A stretch of DNA of 64,000 bases. Source: Pseudoclavibacter triregionum. GTDB taxonomy: Bacteria; Actinomycetota; Actinomycetes; Actinomycetales; Microbacteriaceae. The notes under the pieces were generated by a model. That model was not told the DNA's origin and did not search any database. It was given only the letters and a program-made list of their open reading frames with translations. Below, piece after piece: positions 18,927 through 29,025 of this stretch. Within the stretch, counting starts at the first letter, position 1. Every line of letters begins with the position of its first letter. Location of the stretch: assembly GCA_910822395.1 (NCBI GenBank), contig OU365335.1, positions 372,001 to 436,000 on the forward strand, in the 5' to 3' direction. The translations under genes and the position numbers were made by a program.

Positions 18927-18959
18927 TCGTGCTGCGGCGGATGGCCGGGGCGGAGGGCC

Positions 18960-20810
18960 CTAGGCCTCGATCCACTCCTCGAAGTGGCCGTCCTCGTCCG
19001 AGTCGAAGCCGGCGGCGTCGAACTGGCCGTCGCGGTCGACGTCGCCGACGATCGTGTCGAAGGCGCCATTCTCGTCCGAGTCGATGAGGACCGTGTCGAT
19101 CATGCCGTCGCCGTCGGTGTCGGCGGCGTATGCGTCGTGGACGCCGTTGGCGTCGAGGTCGATCCACTCGGCGCCGTTCGGCTCGATCCGGAGGTCCATC
19201 GAGGTGGCGGCCTCGCCGGCGTCCGAGTCGGCGGCGACCGCGGTCTCGGCGTCGGTGGCGGGCTCGTCCGACCAGGCGGCCGTCTCCGTGCTGCTCGAGA
19301 GCGGGGCGAGCGTGCTCCACTCGAAGACGCCGTCCTCGTTCGTGTCGTAGGCGATCGAGTCGACGATGCCGTCGCCGTCCGTGTCGACGTGGGCGGTGTC
19401 GGCGATGCCGTCGCCGTCCGTGTCGTAGGAGTAGCCCTCGTACCAGGTGTACTCGCCCGAGGACGAGGCGCCCGAGGTGTCGGCGACCGTCTCGGCGCCC
19501 GAGTCCGAGGGCTCGGAGCCGGTCGGCTGCGAGCCGGCGTCGCCGCCCTGCTCGACGGTGTCGTCCGTCGTGCCCGTGCCGCCGGCGTTCTCGGTGCCGC
19601 CGGTCGTGTCCGTGCCGCCGGTCGAGGTGCCGCCCTCGGCGGGCAGCTCGTAGACGCCGTCGCCGTCCGTGTCATGGACGGTCGTCTCCTCGACGCCGTC
19701 GCCGTCGAGGTCGACCGTGGCCATGTCGTTGACGCCGTCGCCGTCCGTGTCGTACTCGGTGCCGGTCGTCTGCTGGATGTCGGTCTCCTGGACCTCGCCG
19801 TCGACGAGCGTCTCCGCGATGCCGTCGCCGTCGGTGTCCTGGTAGGTCGCGTCGACGAGGCCGTCGCCGTCCTGGTCGAGGAAGACCGTGTCGTAGACGC
19901 CGTCGCCGTCCGTGTCGGCAGCCGTCGCGTCGTTCACGCCGTCGCCGTCGGTGTCGTACTCGAAGCCGGCGGACTCCCCGGCGCCCTGCTCGGCGCCCTC
20001 GGGGGCCTCGCCGCCGGCGTTCTCCGTCGTGCCGGTCGTGTCCGTCGTGCCGGTCGTGTCGGTCGTGCCGCTCGGGTCCTGCATCTCGTAGATGCCGTCC
20101 GCGTCCGTGTCGTAGACCGTGGTCTCCTCGACGCCGTCGCCGTCCATGTCGACGGTGGCCGTCTCGTTCACGCCGTCGCCGTCGAGGTCGTACTCGGTGC
20201 CGTTCGCCGACTGGATGTCGGTCTCCTCGACCTCGCCGTCGGCGGCGGGCGCCTCGCCCTGGGCCTCGTCGACGGGAGCCGTGTCGACGTCGTCCTCGTC
20301 GGAGACGGCGGCCGGGTCGGCGGGCTCCGTGCCCTCGCCCTGCTGCGACTCGGCCGAGGTCGTCTCGGCCGGCTCCTCGCTCGAGGTCGTCGTCGTGCCC
20401 GCGTCGTAGCCCGCGTCGTACGTGCCGTCGTGGTCCGTGTCGACCGCGGCGGCGTCGTAGGTGCCGTCCTGGTCGTAGTCGGTCGCGGCGGCGTCGATCG
20501 TGCCGTCGTAGTTCTGGTCCTCGGCGGCGTCGTCGATGACGCCGTCCTGGTTCGCGTCCTCGTACTGGGCGTCGATCGTGCCGTCGTAGTTCGTGTCGTA
20601 CACCATCTGGTCGTACGTGCCGTCGGCGTTCGTGTCGTACGCCTCGGCGTCGGCCGTCCCGTCCCCGTTCGTGTCGTAGAGCGACGCGTCCGTGGCGCCG
20701 TCGCCGTCGGTGTCGTAGTGCGCCTCGTCGGTGTAGCCGTCGCCGTTCGTGTCGTAGTTCGTCTGGTCGGTGACGCCGTCGCCGTTGTTGTCGTAGTTCG
20801 AGGAGCTCAT
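18960..20810 (-). CDS. Acidic protein with ~28 EF-hand-like DxDxDG repeats, no secretion signal
   Basis: Function unknown; 616 residues, extremely acidic. It is built from about 28 thirteen-residue units of the type YDTDGDGVNDATA, matching the calcium-binding loop D-x-D-x-D-G seen in thrombospondin type 3 and dockerin-like repeats. Ten units run without break at the N-terminus; the rest come in blocks of 3, 4, 3, 3 and 5 separated by Thr/Ser/Glu/Gly-rich linkers. There is no signal peptide, transmembrane helix, LPXTG or coiled coil. The ATG 20810 has AAGGAACG upstream. A calcium-binding role is inferred from the loops alone. It sits downstream of a ParA-like ATPase gene. Confidence 0.85.
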   Translation of the reverse strand: MSSSNYDNNGDGVTDQTNYDTNGDGYTDEAHYDTDGDGATDASLYDTNGDGTADAEAYDTNADGTYDQMVYDTNYDGTIDAQYEDANQDGVIDDAAEDQNYDGTIDAAATDYDQDGTYDAAAVDTDHDGTYDAGYDAGTTTTSSEEPAETTSAESQQGEGTEPADPAAVSDEDDVDTAPVDEAQGEAPAADGEVEETDIQSANGTEYDLDGDGVNETATVDMDGDGVEETTVYDTDADGIYEMQDPSGTTDTTGTTDTTGTTENAGGEAPEGAEQGAGESAGFEYDTDGDGVNDATAADTDGDGVYDTVFLDQDGDGLVDATYQDTDGDGIAETLVDGEVQETDIQQTTGTEYDTDGDGVNDMATVDLDGDGVEETTVHDTDGDGVYELPAEGGTSTGGTDTTGGTENAGGTGTTDDTVEQGGDAGSQPTGSEPSDSGAETVADTSGASSSGEYTWYEGYSYDTDGDGIADTAHVDTDGDGIVDSIAYDTNEDGVFEWSTLAPLSSSTETAAWSDEPATDAETAVAADSDAGEAATSMDLRIEPNGAEWIDLDANGVHDAYAADTDGDGMIDTVLIDSDENGAFDTIVGDVDRDGQFDAAGFDSDEDGHFEEWIEA

Positions 20811-20897
20811 CGTCGTTCCTTTCGCCGTGGTCGGTCATCGCGGCCGTGGTCGTTCCCTGCCATGTCGACGATTGGATGCGGCAGGGTCGGCGGAATG

Positions 20898-20915
20898 TTC
20901 CCGCGTCACCGGGAA
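20898..20915. promoter_or_regulatory. Inverted repeat upstream of the acidic repeat gene
   Basis: TTCCCG-N6-CGGGAA, 83 bases or more upstream of the start of the repeat protein and 30 bases past the stop of the ParA-like gene. It could be an operator or a weak terminator; the sequence does not decide. Confidence 0.3.
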
Positions 20916-20944
20916 TTCATCTGAGCGGCGGATCCGGCCGCCTC

Positions 20945-22885
20945 CTACAGCCCCTCGGCGATGACCGCGGCCGCGTGGCGCCAGGCCTCGCGGGTGGCCG
21001 GCGCGAGGCGCATGACCTCGAGCTGCCCGCCGCCGACGAACTCGTGGTCGTAGGGCACCTCGACGACGGCGCGCGTGAGCTGCTCGAAGTGCTCGACGAG
21101 GCGCCGGGTGAGCTGGCGGTCATCCTTCTCGGCGGGGCTCGAGAGGATCGTCACCGCGTTGCGGAGCAGCTCCTCGTGGCCGCGCTCGCGGAGGCCGTCG
21201 GCGAGCCAGGCGGCGGAGGCTGCGGTGTCCTCGCGGTGGGTCGTGACGATGACGAGCTGGTCGGCGACGTCGAGGGCCGCCTCCCAGTTGCTCGCGCGCA
21301 TGTTGTTGCCGGTGTCGACGACGAGGATCCGGTAGAAGCGCGAGAGCGTGCGGTGCAGGCGCGAGAACGCCTCGTCGTCGATGATCGCGGCGCTCGCCGC
21401 GTCGTCGTCGGACGCGAGCACGTCGAACTTCGCCTCGCCCTGGTTGCGGACGAAGCGGTCGATGTCGCCGATCGTCGCGCCGCCGGAGATCTCGAAGTGC
21501 GGCAGCTGGCGGAGGAGGTCGACGGCCGTGTTGCGGTGCGGGCCGGGCTTCGAGCGCCAGCCGAGCGTGCCGCGGGTCTCGTTGTTGTCCCAGGCGAGCG
21601 TGTAGCCGCCGCGGAGCATGCCGAAGATCGCCGCGATCATGAGCGAGGCGGTCGTCTTGTGCGCGCCGCCCTTCGGGTTCACGACGACGATCGTCTTCGA
21701 GCCGTCGAAGGTGCGCTGGATGGCCTGGACCTCCTCGCGCTCGCGCCGCTCGCGCGCGCCGGGGCCGAGCTTCACGAGGCCGCCGGTCGAGCGGCGGAGC
21801 GAGGCCCGCCATCCCTTCGTCGCGGGGATGTCGGCCGCCTCGTCGCGATCGGAGAGGAAGTCGTCGAGGGTCGGCACGGGCGTCGTGCGGCCGCCGGGGC
21901 GCGCCGGCGAGGTGCGGACCGGCTCGGCGTCGACGGGCGACGTGGAGGCGCGGCGCGCCCGCGGGGTCGGCGGGGCGTCCGGCAGCTCGAGGGGACGCTC
22001 CGGGTGGAGGCGGGCGCGGGGGTAGCTCGGCGTCCACTCCTCAGCCTCGGGCTCCATCGGCGCCTGATCGAGCTCGCCGAGGGCGGCGAGCGCCTCCGGG
22101 GCGGCGGGCTTCTCGGCCTCGGCCTCGTCGGCGGCGGCCGCGGCGAGGCGGCGGGACTCGTGCTCGCGCTCGATCTCGGCGAGCTCCTCCTCCGAGAGCG
22201 GCGGCGTCACGCGCGCGGCCGCGCGCGGGCGGCGGAGGCCGTCGAGACGGCCGGCCACGGATGCGGCCGGGGCCGGCTCCTCGTCGACGTCGCCGTCGGC
22301 GAGGGCCTCGTCGTGCTCGTCGAGGTCATCCGCGTCATCCGCCTCGCGCTCGGGCGCGGTGGCGGCGGCCTCGGCCTCGTCGTCGAGGAGGGCCTCCTCC
22401 GCGTCGTCCCGCTCGTAGTCGGGCTCGGCGTCGGCGAGCTGGGCGGCCTGCGAGGAGGTGGCGCCCGCGAAGACGTGGTCGGGGTGGCGGCTCATCATCT
22501 CGGGCCGCGGCAGGCGCAGCGCCGGGTGGAGGTCGGCGTCGTAGCCCTCGTGCCCGTCCCCCGCACGGCCGTCGCCCGGGCGCTTCGGCGCCGCGCCCTC
22601 GGGCGTGAGCTCGTCGTCGCGGTCCCGGAGCGGCTCGGCGGGGCCCTCCTCGCGGATCGTGCCGTCGGCGTCGATCGACAGGGGGTAGACGGCGTCGACG
22701 TCGACCGCGCGGAGGCTCACGCGCTCGCCGCGCTCGGCCGCGACCGCCATGGCCCGCTGGATGACGAGGGCGCGCACCTCGTCGGCGTTCGCGCCGCGGA
22801 TGCGCGCGAGGAAGCCCTCGCCGCGCAGCTCGCCGAGGCCGTCGGGCCTGATGATGCCGATGAGCTCGCCGGATCCCTGGGGCAT
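20945..22885 (-). CDS. ParA/MinD-like ATPase with long acidic N-terminal region (T7SS/EspI-like)
   Basis: Deviant-Walker P-loop ATPase, 646 residues. The C-terminal ~250 residues carry VVVNPKGGAHKTTASL (KGGxxKTT at 405-412), VVDTGNNMRASNWEAAL and IVTTHREDTAASAAWL, as in the MinD-like ATPases linked to type VII (ESX) secretion (EspI/SCO5717 type). Residues 1-~80 form a small conserved N-terminal domain, and ~80-350 are acidic and proline-rich, probably disordered. No parB or parS is next to it, which argues against the chromosomal partition ParA. The weak GGACGG precedes ATG 22885. The T7SS link is inference from family resemblance. Confidence 0.75.
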   Translation of the reverse strand: MPQGSGELIGIIRPDGLGELRGEGFLARIRGANADEVRALVIQRAMAVAAERGERVSLRAVDVDAVYPLSIDADGTIREEGPAEPLRDRDDELTPEGAAPKRPGDGRAGDGHEGYDADLHPALRLPRPEMMSRHPDHVFAGATSSQAAQLADAEPDYERDDAEEALLDDEAEAAATAPEREADDADDLDEHDEALADGDVDEEPAPAASVAGRLDGLRRPRAAARVTPPLSEEELAEIEREHESRRLAAAAADEAEAEKPAAPEALAALGELDQAPMEPEAEEWTPSYPRARLHPERPLELPDAPPTPRARRASTSPVDAEPVRTSPARPGGRTTPVPTLDDFLSDRDEAADIPATKGWRASLRRSTGGLVKLGPGARERREREEVQAIQRTFDGSKTIVVVNPKGGAHKTTASLMIAAIFGMLRGGYTLAWDNNETRGTLGWRSKPGPHRNTAVDLLRQLPHFEISGGATIGDIDRFVRNQGEAKFDVLASDDDAASAAIIDDEAFSRLHRTLSRFYRILVVDTGNNMRASNWEAALDVADQLVIVTTHREDTAASAAWLADGLRERGHEELLRNAVTILSSPAEKDDRQLTRRLVEHFEQLTRAVVEVPYDHEFVGGGQLEVMRLAPATREAWRHAAAVIAEGL

Positions 22886-23044
22886 GCCGTCCGTCCGTTC
22901 TCGCGGGGGTGCCGCGCTCGCACCGCCGGCGCGGGGGGGCGCCGGGAAGGCCCCAGTCTACGAGCGGGGCCGTGGGGAAGCCGGGCGCCGGCGCTCGCGA
23001 GCGGCGAACGGCGGCGCCGGCGAGGCCTCGGGGAGGGTCGGCCG

Positions 23045-24073
<1,029 letters not shown>

Positions 24074-24210
24074 GCGAGGGCCTCGGACATTCCCATGTGA
24101 GCGGCCGCGACCGCCTCATGCGCCCGCGCCGCCGTCGCCGTCCATCCGTCCACGGAGGGAGATCGCGGCGCGACGCGCCCTTCTCCAGCCGTCCCCGAGA
24201 CGGTCGGGTA

Positions 24211-24216
24211 TAGCCT
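24211..24216 (+). promoter_or_regulatory. -10 box (TAGCCT) for the leaderless GNAT gene
   Basis: TAGCCT ends six bases before ATG 24223; there is no Shine-Dalgarno sequence. Confidence 0.55.
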
Positions 24217-24222
24217 GCGGCC

Positions 24223-24681
24223 ATGGACGAGCTGCGCATCGAAGAGCTGAACGCGACGAACGTCGTCGCGGCGAACACGCTGAGCCTCAAGCCGGGTCAG
24301 GACCAGTTCGTGGCCCCGGTCTCGCACTCCATCGCCGAGGCCTTCGTGAACCAGGACACCATGTGGCCGCGCGTCGCCTCCTCGGGCGACGAGGTCGTCG
24401 GCTTCATCATGGGCAACTTCGACGAGGACAACGACGACGTCCTCTACCGCTGCACCATCCTCCGCATGAACGTCGACGCGGATCACCAGCGCCAGGGCAT
24501 CGGCACCTTCCTCGTGCGCTCGATGCTCGACGAGGCCCGCCGCCGCGGCTTCGACAAGGTCGTCGCGGTCTGGGAGGAGGGCGACATGGGCCCCGGCCCG
24601 TTCTTCCGCGCCCTGGGCTTCGAGGTCGTCGGCGAGACGCAGTACGGCGAGTCGATCGGCGAGCTGCCGATCGAGCACTAG
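24223..24681 (+). CDS. GNAT-family N-acetyltransferase (spermine/spermidine acetyltransferase-like)
   Basis: Transfers an acetyl group from acetyl-CoA to an amine; 152 residues. The acetyl-CoA loop is DHQRQGIGTFLVRSMLDEARRRG, and the C-terminal part has FFRALGFEVVGE. The N-terminal half (SLKPGQDQFVAPVSHSIAEAF) resembles the diamine/polyamine acetyltransferases of the BltD/PaiA-like group, but the substrate is not certain. Leaderless start with a -10 box just before it. Confidence 0.85.
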   Translation: MDELRIEELNATNVVAANTLSLKPGQDQFVAPVSHSIAEAFVNQDTMWPRVASSGDEVVGFIMGNFDEDNDDVLYRCTILRMNVDADHQRQGIGTFLVRSMLDEARRRGFDKVVAVWEEGDMGPGPFFRALGFEVVGETQYGESIGELPIEH

Positions 24682-24690
24682 CGCTCGCGC

Positions 24691-25098
24691 TCAGCGGCCG
24701 AGCCAGGCGCGCTGCCAGGGCGTCTCGACCGCCCGCCGGTCGTAGCCGCGACGCACCCAGTCGATCGCCTCGTCGAGGCCGAGTCCGTCGAGCATCGCCA
24801 TCGCCGCGAGCGCCGTGCCCGTGCGTCCTCGGCCCCCGCCGCACGCGACCTCCACCCGCTCCTCGCCGCAGCGCCGCCAGGCCTCCTCGATCGCCGCGCG
24901 CGCGTCGGCCTCGTCGAGCGGCACCCCGAAATCCGGCCACCGCACCCAGCGGCTCGGCCAGCTCGTCGTCGGCCGCGACCAGCGCAGGCAGAGCCCGAAC
25001 TCCGGCTCCGTCGCCGCCGGGTGCGTGAAGCGCCGACCGCGGACGAGCCGCCCGCTCGGCAGCTCGAGGACGCCCGCGTCGCCCGCCGTCCAGCGCAT
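24691..25098 (-). CDS. Protein-tyrosine-phosphatase-like protein
   Basis: A small dual-specificity-type phosphatase, 135 residues. The P-loop reads VACGGGRGRTGTAL: the CX5R(T) catalytic loop is present, but the His that usually precedes the Cys is Ala. Helix LDEAIDWVRRGYDRRAVET follows as in the family. No clear Shine-Dalgarno precedes ATG 25098; it starts 12 bases after the DDAH-fusion gene stops, so it is probably cotranscribed with it. Target unknown. Confidence 0.75.
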   Translation of the reverse strand: MRWTAGDAGVLELPSGRLVRGRRFTHPAATEPEFGLCLRWSRPTTSWPSRWVRWPDFGVPLDEADARAAIEEAWRRCGEERVEVACGGGRGRTGTALAAMAMLDGLGLDEAIDWVRRGYDRRAVETPWQRAWLGR

Positions 25099-25110
25099 CT
25101 GGCGGCCGAG

Positions 25111-26562
25111 CTAGACGATCCGCGCCGAGAGGCAGGTGAGGCCGCCCTCAGCCTTCTCGAACTCGGAGACGTCGAGCTCGACGACCTCGTAGCCGAGGCG
25201 GCGGATCGCGGCGGCCGTCTTCGGGGCCGCCGCCGAGACGGCGACCGTGCCCGCGTCGAGCGGGAGCACCGAGGCGCCGAGCGGCTCCTCGGCGCGGAGC
25301 ACCCGCGGGAACGGGAGCGCGCCGTCGAAGGCGTCCGGGTTCGCGACGACGGTGCCGTCGGGCAGGGCGGTCGCGGCCGTCTTGAGGTGGAGCGCGCCGC
25401 GGACGGGCACCGCGACCGTGCGGTAGCCGAGGTCGCCCGCGATCCGGCGCAGCTGGCGGATGCCCTCCGCGTTCGTGCGCGAGGAGGCGCCGACGTAGAC
25501 GGTCTCGTCGATGACGAGGACGTCGCCGCCGTCGAGCGTCGCGGGCGCCTCGAGCTCGACCTCGACGAGCTCCTCGGCCGCGAGGGCCGCGCGGACGCCT
25601 GGCAGCTCGGCGCGGCGAGAGGCGGCGCCGGTGCGGGCGAGGATCGCGACATCGCCGAGCACGACGACGTGATCCTCGACGAACACCGAGTCGGCCATCG
25701 TCGGGGCGGCCGGCACCTCGCGGGTCGCCCAGCCGTGCTCCTCGAGGGTCGCGACGTACGACTCCCACTGCTCGTTCGCGAGATCGAGGTCGATCGGGGT
25801 GCGCTCGAGGTGGGTGAGCTCGGCCTCGTCCATGTTCTCGGCGGGGATGCGGACGAGCGCGACCTTGCCGTCGTCGGGCAGCGGGGCGAAGCCGGATGCC
25901 CGGCGGGCGGCGGCCTCCTGCTCGAGCACGTCGGCGCGGAGCATCCGGCGCCAGATCCACGGGCCGGCGACGGCGCCGAGCAGCGCCGAGAAGACGAGGA
26001 ACGGGAAGAAGAGGCCGAGGACCTGCCCGACGATGATGCTCCAGACCTCGCCCGTGAGCGCCACCTGGCCGCCGAGGAGGACGCGGAGCGCGTAGCCGAG
26101 GATCGAGGCGACGGCGCCCGCGAGCGCGCCCGCGAGGAGGCCCGTGAGCCAGCTGCGGAAGACGCCGAGGTAGCCCGCGATCCAGAGGAGGAAGAAGAGG
26201 ACGAGCGCGGGGACGAGGTAGAAGTCGAAGGTCGCGCCGAGCGTCTGGGCGGGGCCGGTCTGGCCGGAGACGTCGGTCTCGTTCATGCGGACGACCGTGA
26301 GGAGGAGCGTGAGCGCGGCGATCGCGGCGGCGGCGGCGGCCGAGCCGCGGAGGCGGGCGCGCCAGTCGGCCTCGAGGTCGCCGGCGCGGGCGGCCGCGGC
26401 GACGACGGCATCGCGGCGGGCGTCGCCGGCGCGCGCGTCGGCGTGCGCGTCGGCGTCGTCCTCGGCGTCCTCGAGCTCGACGTCCGTCTCGTCGACCTCG
26501 AGCGAGCGCTCCTCGGTCGTGCCGTCCTCGATCGTCTCGTCGCGCGTCGTCTCGTCGCTCAT
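25111..26562 (-). CDS. Membrane protein fused to a dimethylargininase (DDAH) domain
   Basis: 483 residues. Residues 1-~68 are acidic and disordered. Four hydrophobic helices follow at about 74-92, 113-133, 138-163 and 174-200. From about 233 to the end is a DDAH-type guanidino-modifying enzyme: LERTPIDLDLANEQW, ATLDGGDVLVIDETVYVGASSRTN, the active-site His in GALHLKT (H392) and Cys in EGGLTCLSAR (C477). Such enzymes hydrolyse methylated arginine to citrulline. Free-standing DDAHs are about 260-280 residues, so the membrane domain is an addition. The ATG at 26562 is chosen over longer frames that read into purH. Confidence 0.85.
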   Translation of the reverse strand: MSDETTRDETIEDGTTEERSLEVDETDVELEDAEDDADAHADARAGDARRDAVVAAAARAGDLEADWRARLRGSAAAAAAIAALTLLLTVVRMNETDVSGQTGPAQTLGATFDFYLVPALVLFFLLWIAGYLGVFRSWLTGLLAGALAGAVASILGYALRVLLGGQVALTGEVWSIIVGQVLGLFFPFLVFSALLGAVAGPWIWRRMLRADVLEQEAAARRASGFAPLPDDGKVALVRIPAENMDEAELTHLERTPIDLDLANEQWESYVATLEEHGWATREVPAAPTMADSVFVEDHVVVLGDVAILARTGAASRRAELPGVRAALAAEELVEVELEAPATLDGGDVLVIDETVYVGASSRTNAEGIRQLRRIAGDLGYRTVAVPVRGALHLKTAATALPDGTVVANPDAFDGALPFPRVLRAEEPLGASVLPLDAGTVAVSAAAPKTAAAIRRLGYEVVELDVSEFEKAEGGLTCLSARIV

Positions 26563-26660
26563 GCTCGCCTCGCCTCTCGCGCCGCAGCGCTGCTCCCCCG
26601 CATCCGCGGAGGTCTCGTCGTGTCTGGCGCCGGTGATCCGGCGCGGTCGTCCTGGATGGA

Positions 26661-28298
26661 TCAGTGGAAGAAGTGGCGCTCGCCCGTGAAGTACATCGTC
26701 ACGCCGGCGGCCTTGGCCGCCTCGACGACCTCCTCGTCGCGGATGGACCCGCCCGGCTGCACGATCGCGCGGATGCCCGCCTCGATGAGCACCTGGGGGC
26801 CGTCGGCGAAGGGGAAGAAGGCGTCCGAGGCGGCGACCGAGCCGGCCGCGCGCTCGCCGGCGCGGTTCACGGCGAGGTGGCACGAGTCGACGCGGTTCAC
26901 CTGGCCCATGCCGACGCCGACCGCGGCGCCGTCGCGGGCGAGGAGGATCGCGTTCGATTTCACCGCGCGGCACGCGATCCACGCGAACTCGAGGTCGCGG
27001 AGCGTCGCCTCGTCGGCGGGCTCGCCGGCCGCGAGCGTCCACTCGGACGACATCCCGGCGCGGCCCTCGAAGGAGTCGGCCGTCTGGGCGAGGAAGCCGC
27101 CGGAGATCTGGCGCAGCTCGCTCGCCTCGCGGCGGTACCCCTCGGGGAGCTCGAGCAGGCGCAGGTTCTTCTTCGCGGTGAGGATCTCGACCGCCTCGGG
27201 CGCGAAGCCCGGCGCGACGATGACCTCGGTGAAGATGTCCTTCACCGTCTCGGCCATCTCGGCGGAGACGACGCGGTTCGCGGCGATGACGCCGCCGAAG
27301 GCCGAGAGCGGGTCGGTGGCGTGCGCGCGGCGGTGGGCCTCGGCGATCGCGGCGCCCTCCTCGAGGCCCTCCGGGGCGACGGCGATGCCGCAGGGGTTCG
27401 CGTGCTTGATGATCGCGACGGCGGGCTGCTCGAAGTCGAAGGCGGCGCGGAGGGCGGCGTCGGCGTCGACGTAGTTGTTGTACGACATCTCCTTGCCCTG
27501 GAGCTGCGTCGCCTGCGCGATGCCCGCGCCGTTCGCGGCGCCGTAGAGGGCCGCGCGCTGGTGCGAGTTCTCGCCGTAGCGGAGGGTCGCCGCGAGGTTG
27601 CCCGCGAGGGCGAGCGACTGCGGCCACTCGTCCGAGACGGGGCCCTCGCCCTCGGCGAGCTTCTGCTCCCCGCGGACGCGCTCGGCGAACCATCCGGCGA
27701 CGGCCATGTCGTAGGCGGCCGTGTGCGCGTAGGCGGCGGCCGCGAGCTCGAAGCGCTGCGCGAGGGTCGTGCCGCCGACGCGGACGGCCTCGGCGACCTC
27801 CTCGTAGCGCTCGGGCGAGACGACGATCGCGACGTTCGCGTGGTTCTTCGCGGAGGCGCGCACCATGGCGGGGCCGCCGATGTCGATCTGCTCGATGACG
27901 GCGTCCGGGGCGGCACCCGAGCGGACGGTCTCGACGAAGGGGTAGAGGTTCACGACGACGAGCTCGAAGCCCTCGATGCCGAGCTCGGCGAGCTGCGACT
28001 CGTGCGAGTCGAGGCGGAGGTCGGCGAGGATGCCCGCGTGGACGGCCGGGTGGAGCGTCTTCACGCGCCCGTCGAGCGACTCGGGGAAGCCGGTGATCTC
28101 GGAGACGTCCTTCACGGCGATGCCGAGGTCGCGGATGCGGGCGGCGGTCGAGCCGGTCGAGACGATCTCGACGCCGGCCTCGCCGAGGGCGCGGGCGAGG
28201 TCCTCGAGGCCGGTCTTGTCGCTCACGGAGATGAGCGCGCGGCGGACGGCGATGCGGTCGCGCTCGCGGCGGGGCTCGGTGCTGGGGGTGGCGCTCAT
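26661..28298 (-). CDS. purH: Bifunctional AICAR transformylase / IMP cyclohydrolase
   Basis: Last two steps of IMP synthesis, using 10-formyl-THF; 545 residues, usual length. N-terminal IMP cyclohydrolase ([45 protein letters not shown]) and C-terminal transformylase with [14 protein letters not shown] and the final [12 protein letters not shown] 28298 follows CAGGAGCCCGC. Lies just downstream of purN, with which it forms the conserved purN-purH unit. Confidence 0.97.
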   Translation of the reverse strand: MSATPSTEPRRERDRIAVRRALISVSDKTGLEDLARALGEAGVEIVSTGSTAARIRDLGIAVKDVSEITGFPESLDGRVKTLHPAVHAGILADLRLDSHESQLAELGIEGFELVVVNLYPFVETVRSGAAPDAVIEQIDIGGPAMVRASAKNHANVAIVVSPERYEEVAEAVRVGGTTLAQRFELAAAAYAHTAAYDMAVAGWFAERVRGEQKLAEGEGPVSDEWPQSLALAGNLAATLRYGENSHQRAALYGAANGAGIAQATQLQGKEMSYNNYVDADAALRAAFDFEQPAVAIIKHANPCGIAVAPEGLEEGAAIAEAHRRAHATDPLSAFGGVIAANRVVSAEMAETVKDIFTEVIVAPGFAPEAVEILTAKKNLRLLELPEGYRREASELRQISGGFLAQTADSFEGRAGMSSEWTLAAGEPADEATLRDLEFAWIACRAVKSNAILLARDGAAVGVGMGQVNRVDSCHLAVNRAGERAAGSVAASDAFFPFADGPQVLIEAGIRAIVQPGGSIRDEEVVEAAKAAGVTMYFTGERHFFH

Positions 28299-28401
28299 GC
28301 GGGCTCCTGGGGCTCGGGCTTCGGGCTGGGGTGGGCTTCTGGATGGCTTGGGGCCGGTGCGGCGTGAGGGCGGCGGCGCGAGAGCGGCGCGCGCCCCGCG
28401 G

Positions 28402-29013
28402 CTACGCGCCCCGGGGCACGGCGGCGAGGTCGAGCTCGCCGGCGGCGATCCGGGTCACGGTGCGGGCGAGCAGCTCGCGCTCGACCCGCTTGATGCGCTC
28501 GTGGAGGGTCGGCTCGTCGTCGCCCGGCTCGATCGGGATGCGCACGCGCTCGACGACGGGGCCGGTGTCGACGCCGTCGTCGACGACGATGATCGAGGCG
28601 CCGGTCTGCGTCGCGCCCGCGTCGAGGGCGTCGCGCACCGCGTGCGCGCCGGGGAACTCGGGCAGGTAGGCGGGGTGCGTGTTGAGGAGGTTCGGCGAGA
28701 GCGCGGCGACGACGCCGTGCGGCACGAGGCGCATGAATCCGGAGAGGATCGTGAGGTCGGGCTCGTAGCGGCGGATCTCGGCGAGCAGCGCCTCGCCCCA
28801 CGCGTCGCGGTCGGCGAAGTCGCGCGGGCGGACGACGAAGCTCGGGATGCCGAACTCCTCGGCGAGCGCGAGGTTCGCGGCGTCCGTGTCGGCGCCGATC
28901 GCGACGACCTCCGCGCCGATGGCCTCGCCGCGCTCGCGGGCGTCGCGGAGGGTCTCCAGCAGGGAGCGCAGGTTGGAGCCGGCGCCGGAGATGAGGACGA
29001 CGATCGAGAGCAC
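28402..29013 (-). CDS. purN: Phosphoribosylglycinamide formyltransferase
   Basis: Formylates GAR using 10-formyl-THF, the third step of purine synthesis; 203 residues. The substrate loop is LISGAGSNL, the catalytic Asn-His is in [18 protein letters not shown], and the catalytic Asp is in [12 protein letters not shown]. The start is GTG 29013 with a TAGACT -10 box six bases upstream, so the mRNA is probably leaderless. Upstream of purH in the same direction. Confidence 0.96.
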   Translation of the reverse strand: MLSIVVLISGAGSNLRSLLETLRDARERGEAIGAEVVAIGADTDAANLALAEEFGIPSFVVRPRDFADRDAWGEALLAEIRRYEPDLTILSGFMRLVPHGVVAALSPNLLNTHPAYLPEFPGAHAVRDALDAGATQTGASIIVVDDGVDTGPVVERVRIPIEPGDDEPTLHERIKRVERELLARTVTRIAAGELDLAAVPRGA

Positions 29014-29019
29014 TGGTCG

Positions 29020-29025
29020 AGTCTA
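29020..29025 (-). promoter_or_regulatory. -10 box (TAGACT) for leaderless purN(H)
   Basis: TAGACT on the minus strand, six bases before the purN GTG, with no Shine-Dalgarno sequence. Confidence 0.6.

Larger units (their letters stand above)
18537..18959. other. Intergenic region upstream of trpE(G)
   Basis: 423 bases. The trpE(G) reading frame stays open through half of it but the residues are low in complexity and not family-like. It holds the trpE(G) promoter and the terminator of the next gene. A leader peptide with tandem Trp codons, as in a trp attenuator, was looked for and not found. Confidence 0.55.

Noticed and set aside
18537-18959. A trp leader peptide or attenuator before trpE(G)
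   Set aside because: No short frame with tandem Trp codons; the upstream extension has a single Trp and lies before the likely promoter.
18960-20810. 39-base periodic repeats that could suggest a CRISPR array
   Set aside because: The period equals 13 codons of an open frame with varied third positions, so it is a protein repeat; no identical repeats with unrelated spacers and no cas genes.
16446-20924. A 1492-codon open frame on the plus strand
   Set aside because: It is antisense to trpE(G) and the acidic repeat gene; very high GC makes long shadow frames common, and the protein has no family-like motifs.
20945-22885. Chromosomal partition ParA
   Set aside because: No parB or parS beside it, and the long acidic region and TGNNMRASNWEAAL motif fit ESX-linked ATPases better.
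26661-27693. Long frame joining purH region to the DDAH gene
   Set aside because: The upstream part is an out-of-frame shadow of purH; the real start at 26562 has its own leader.
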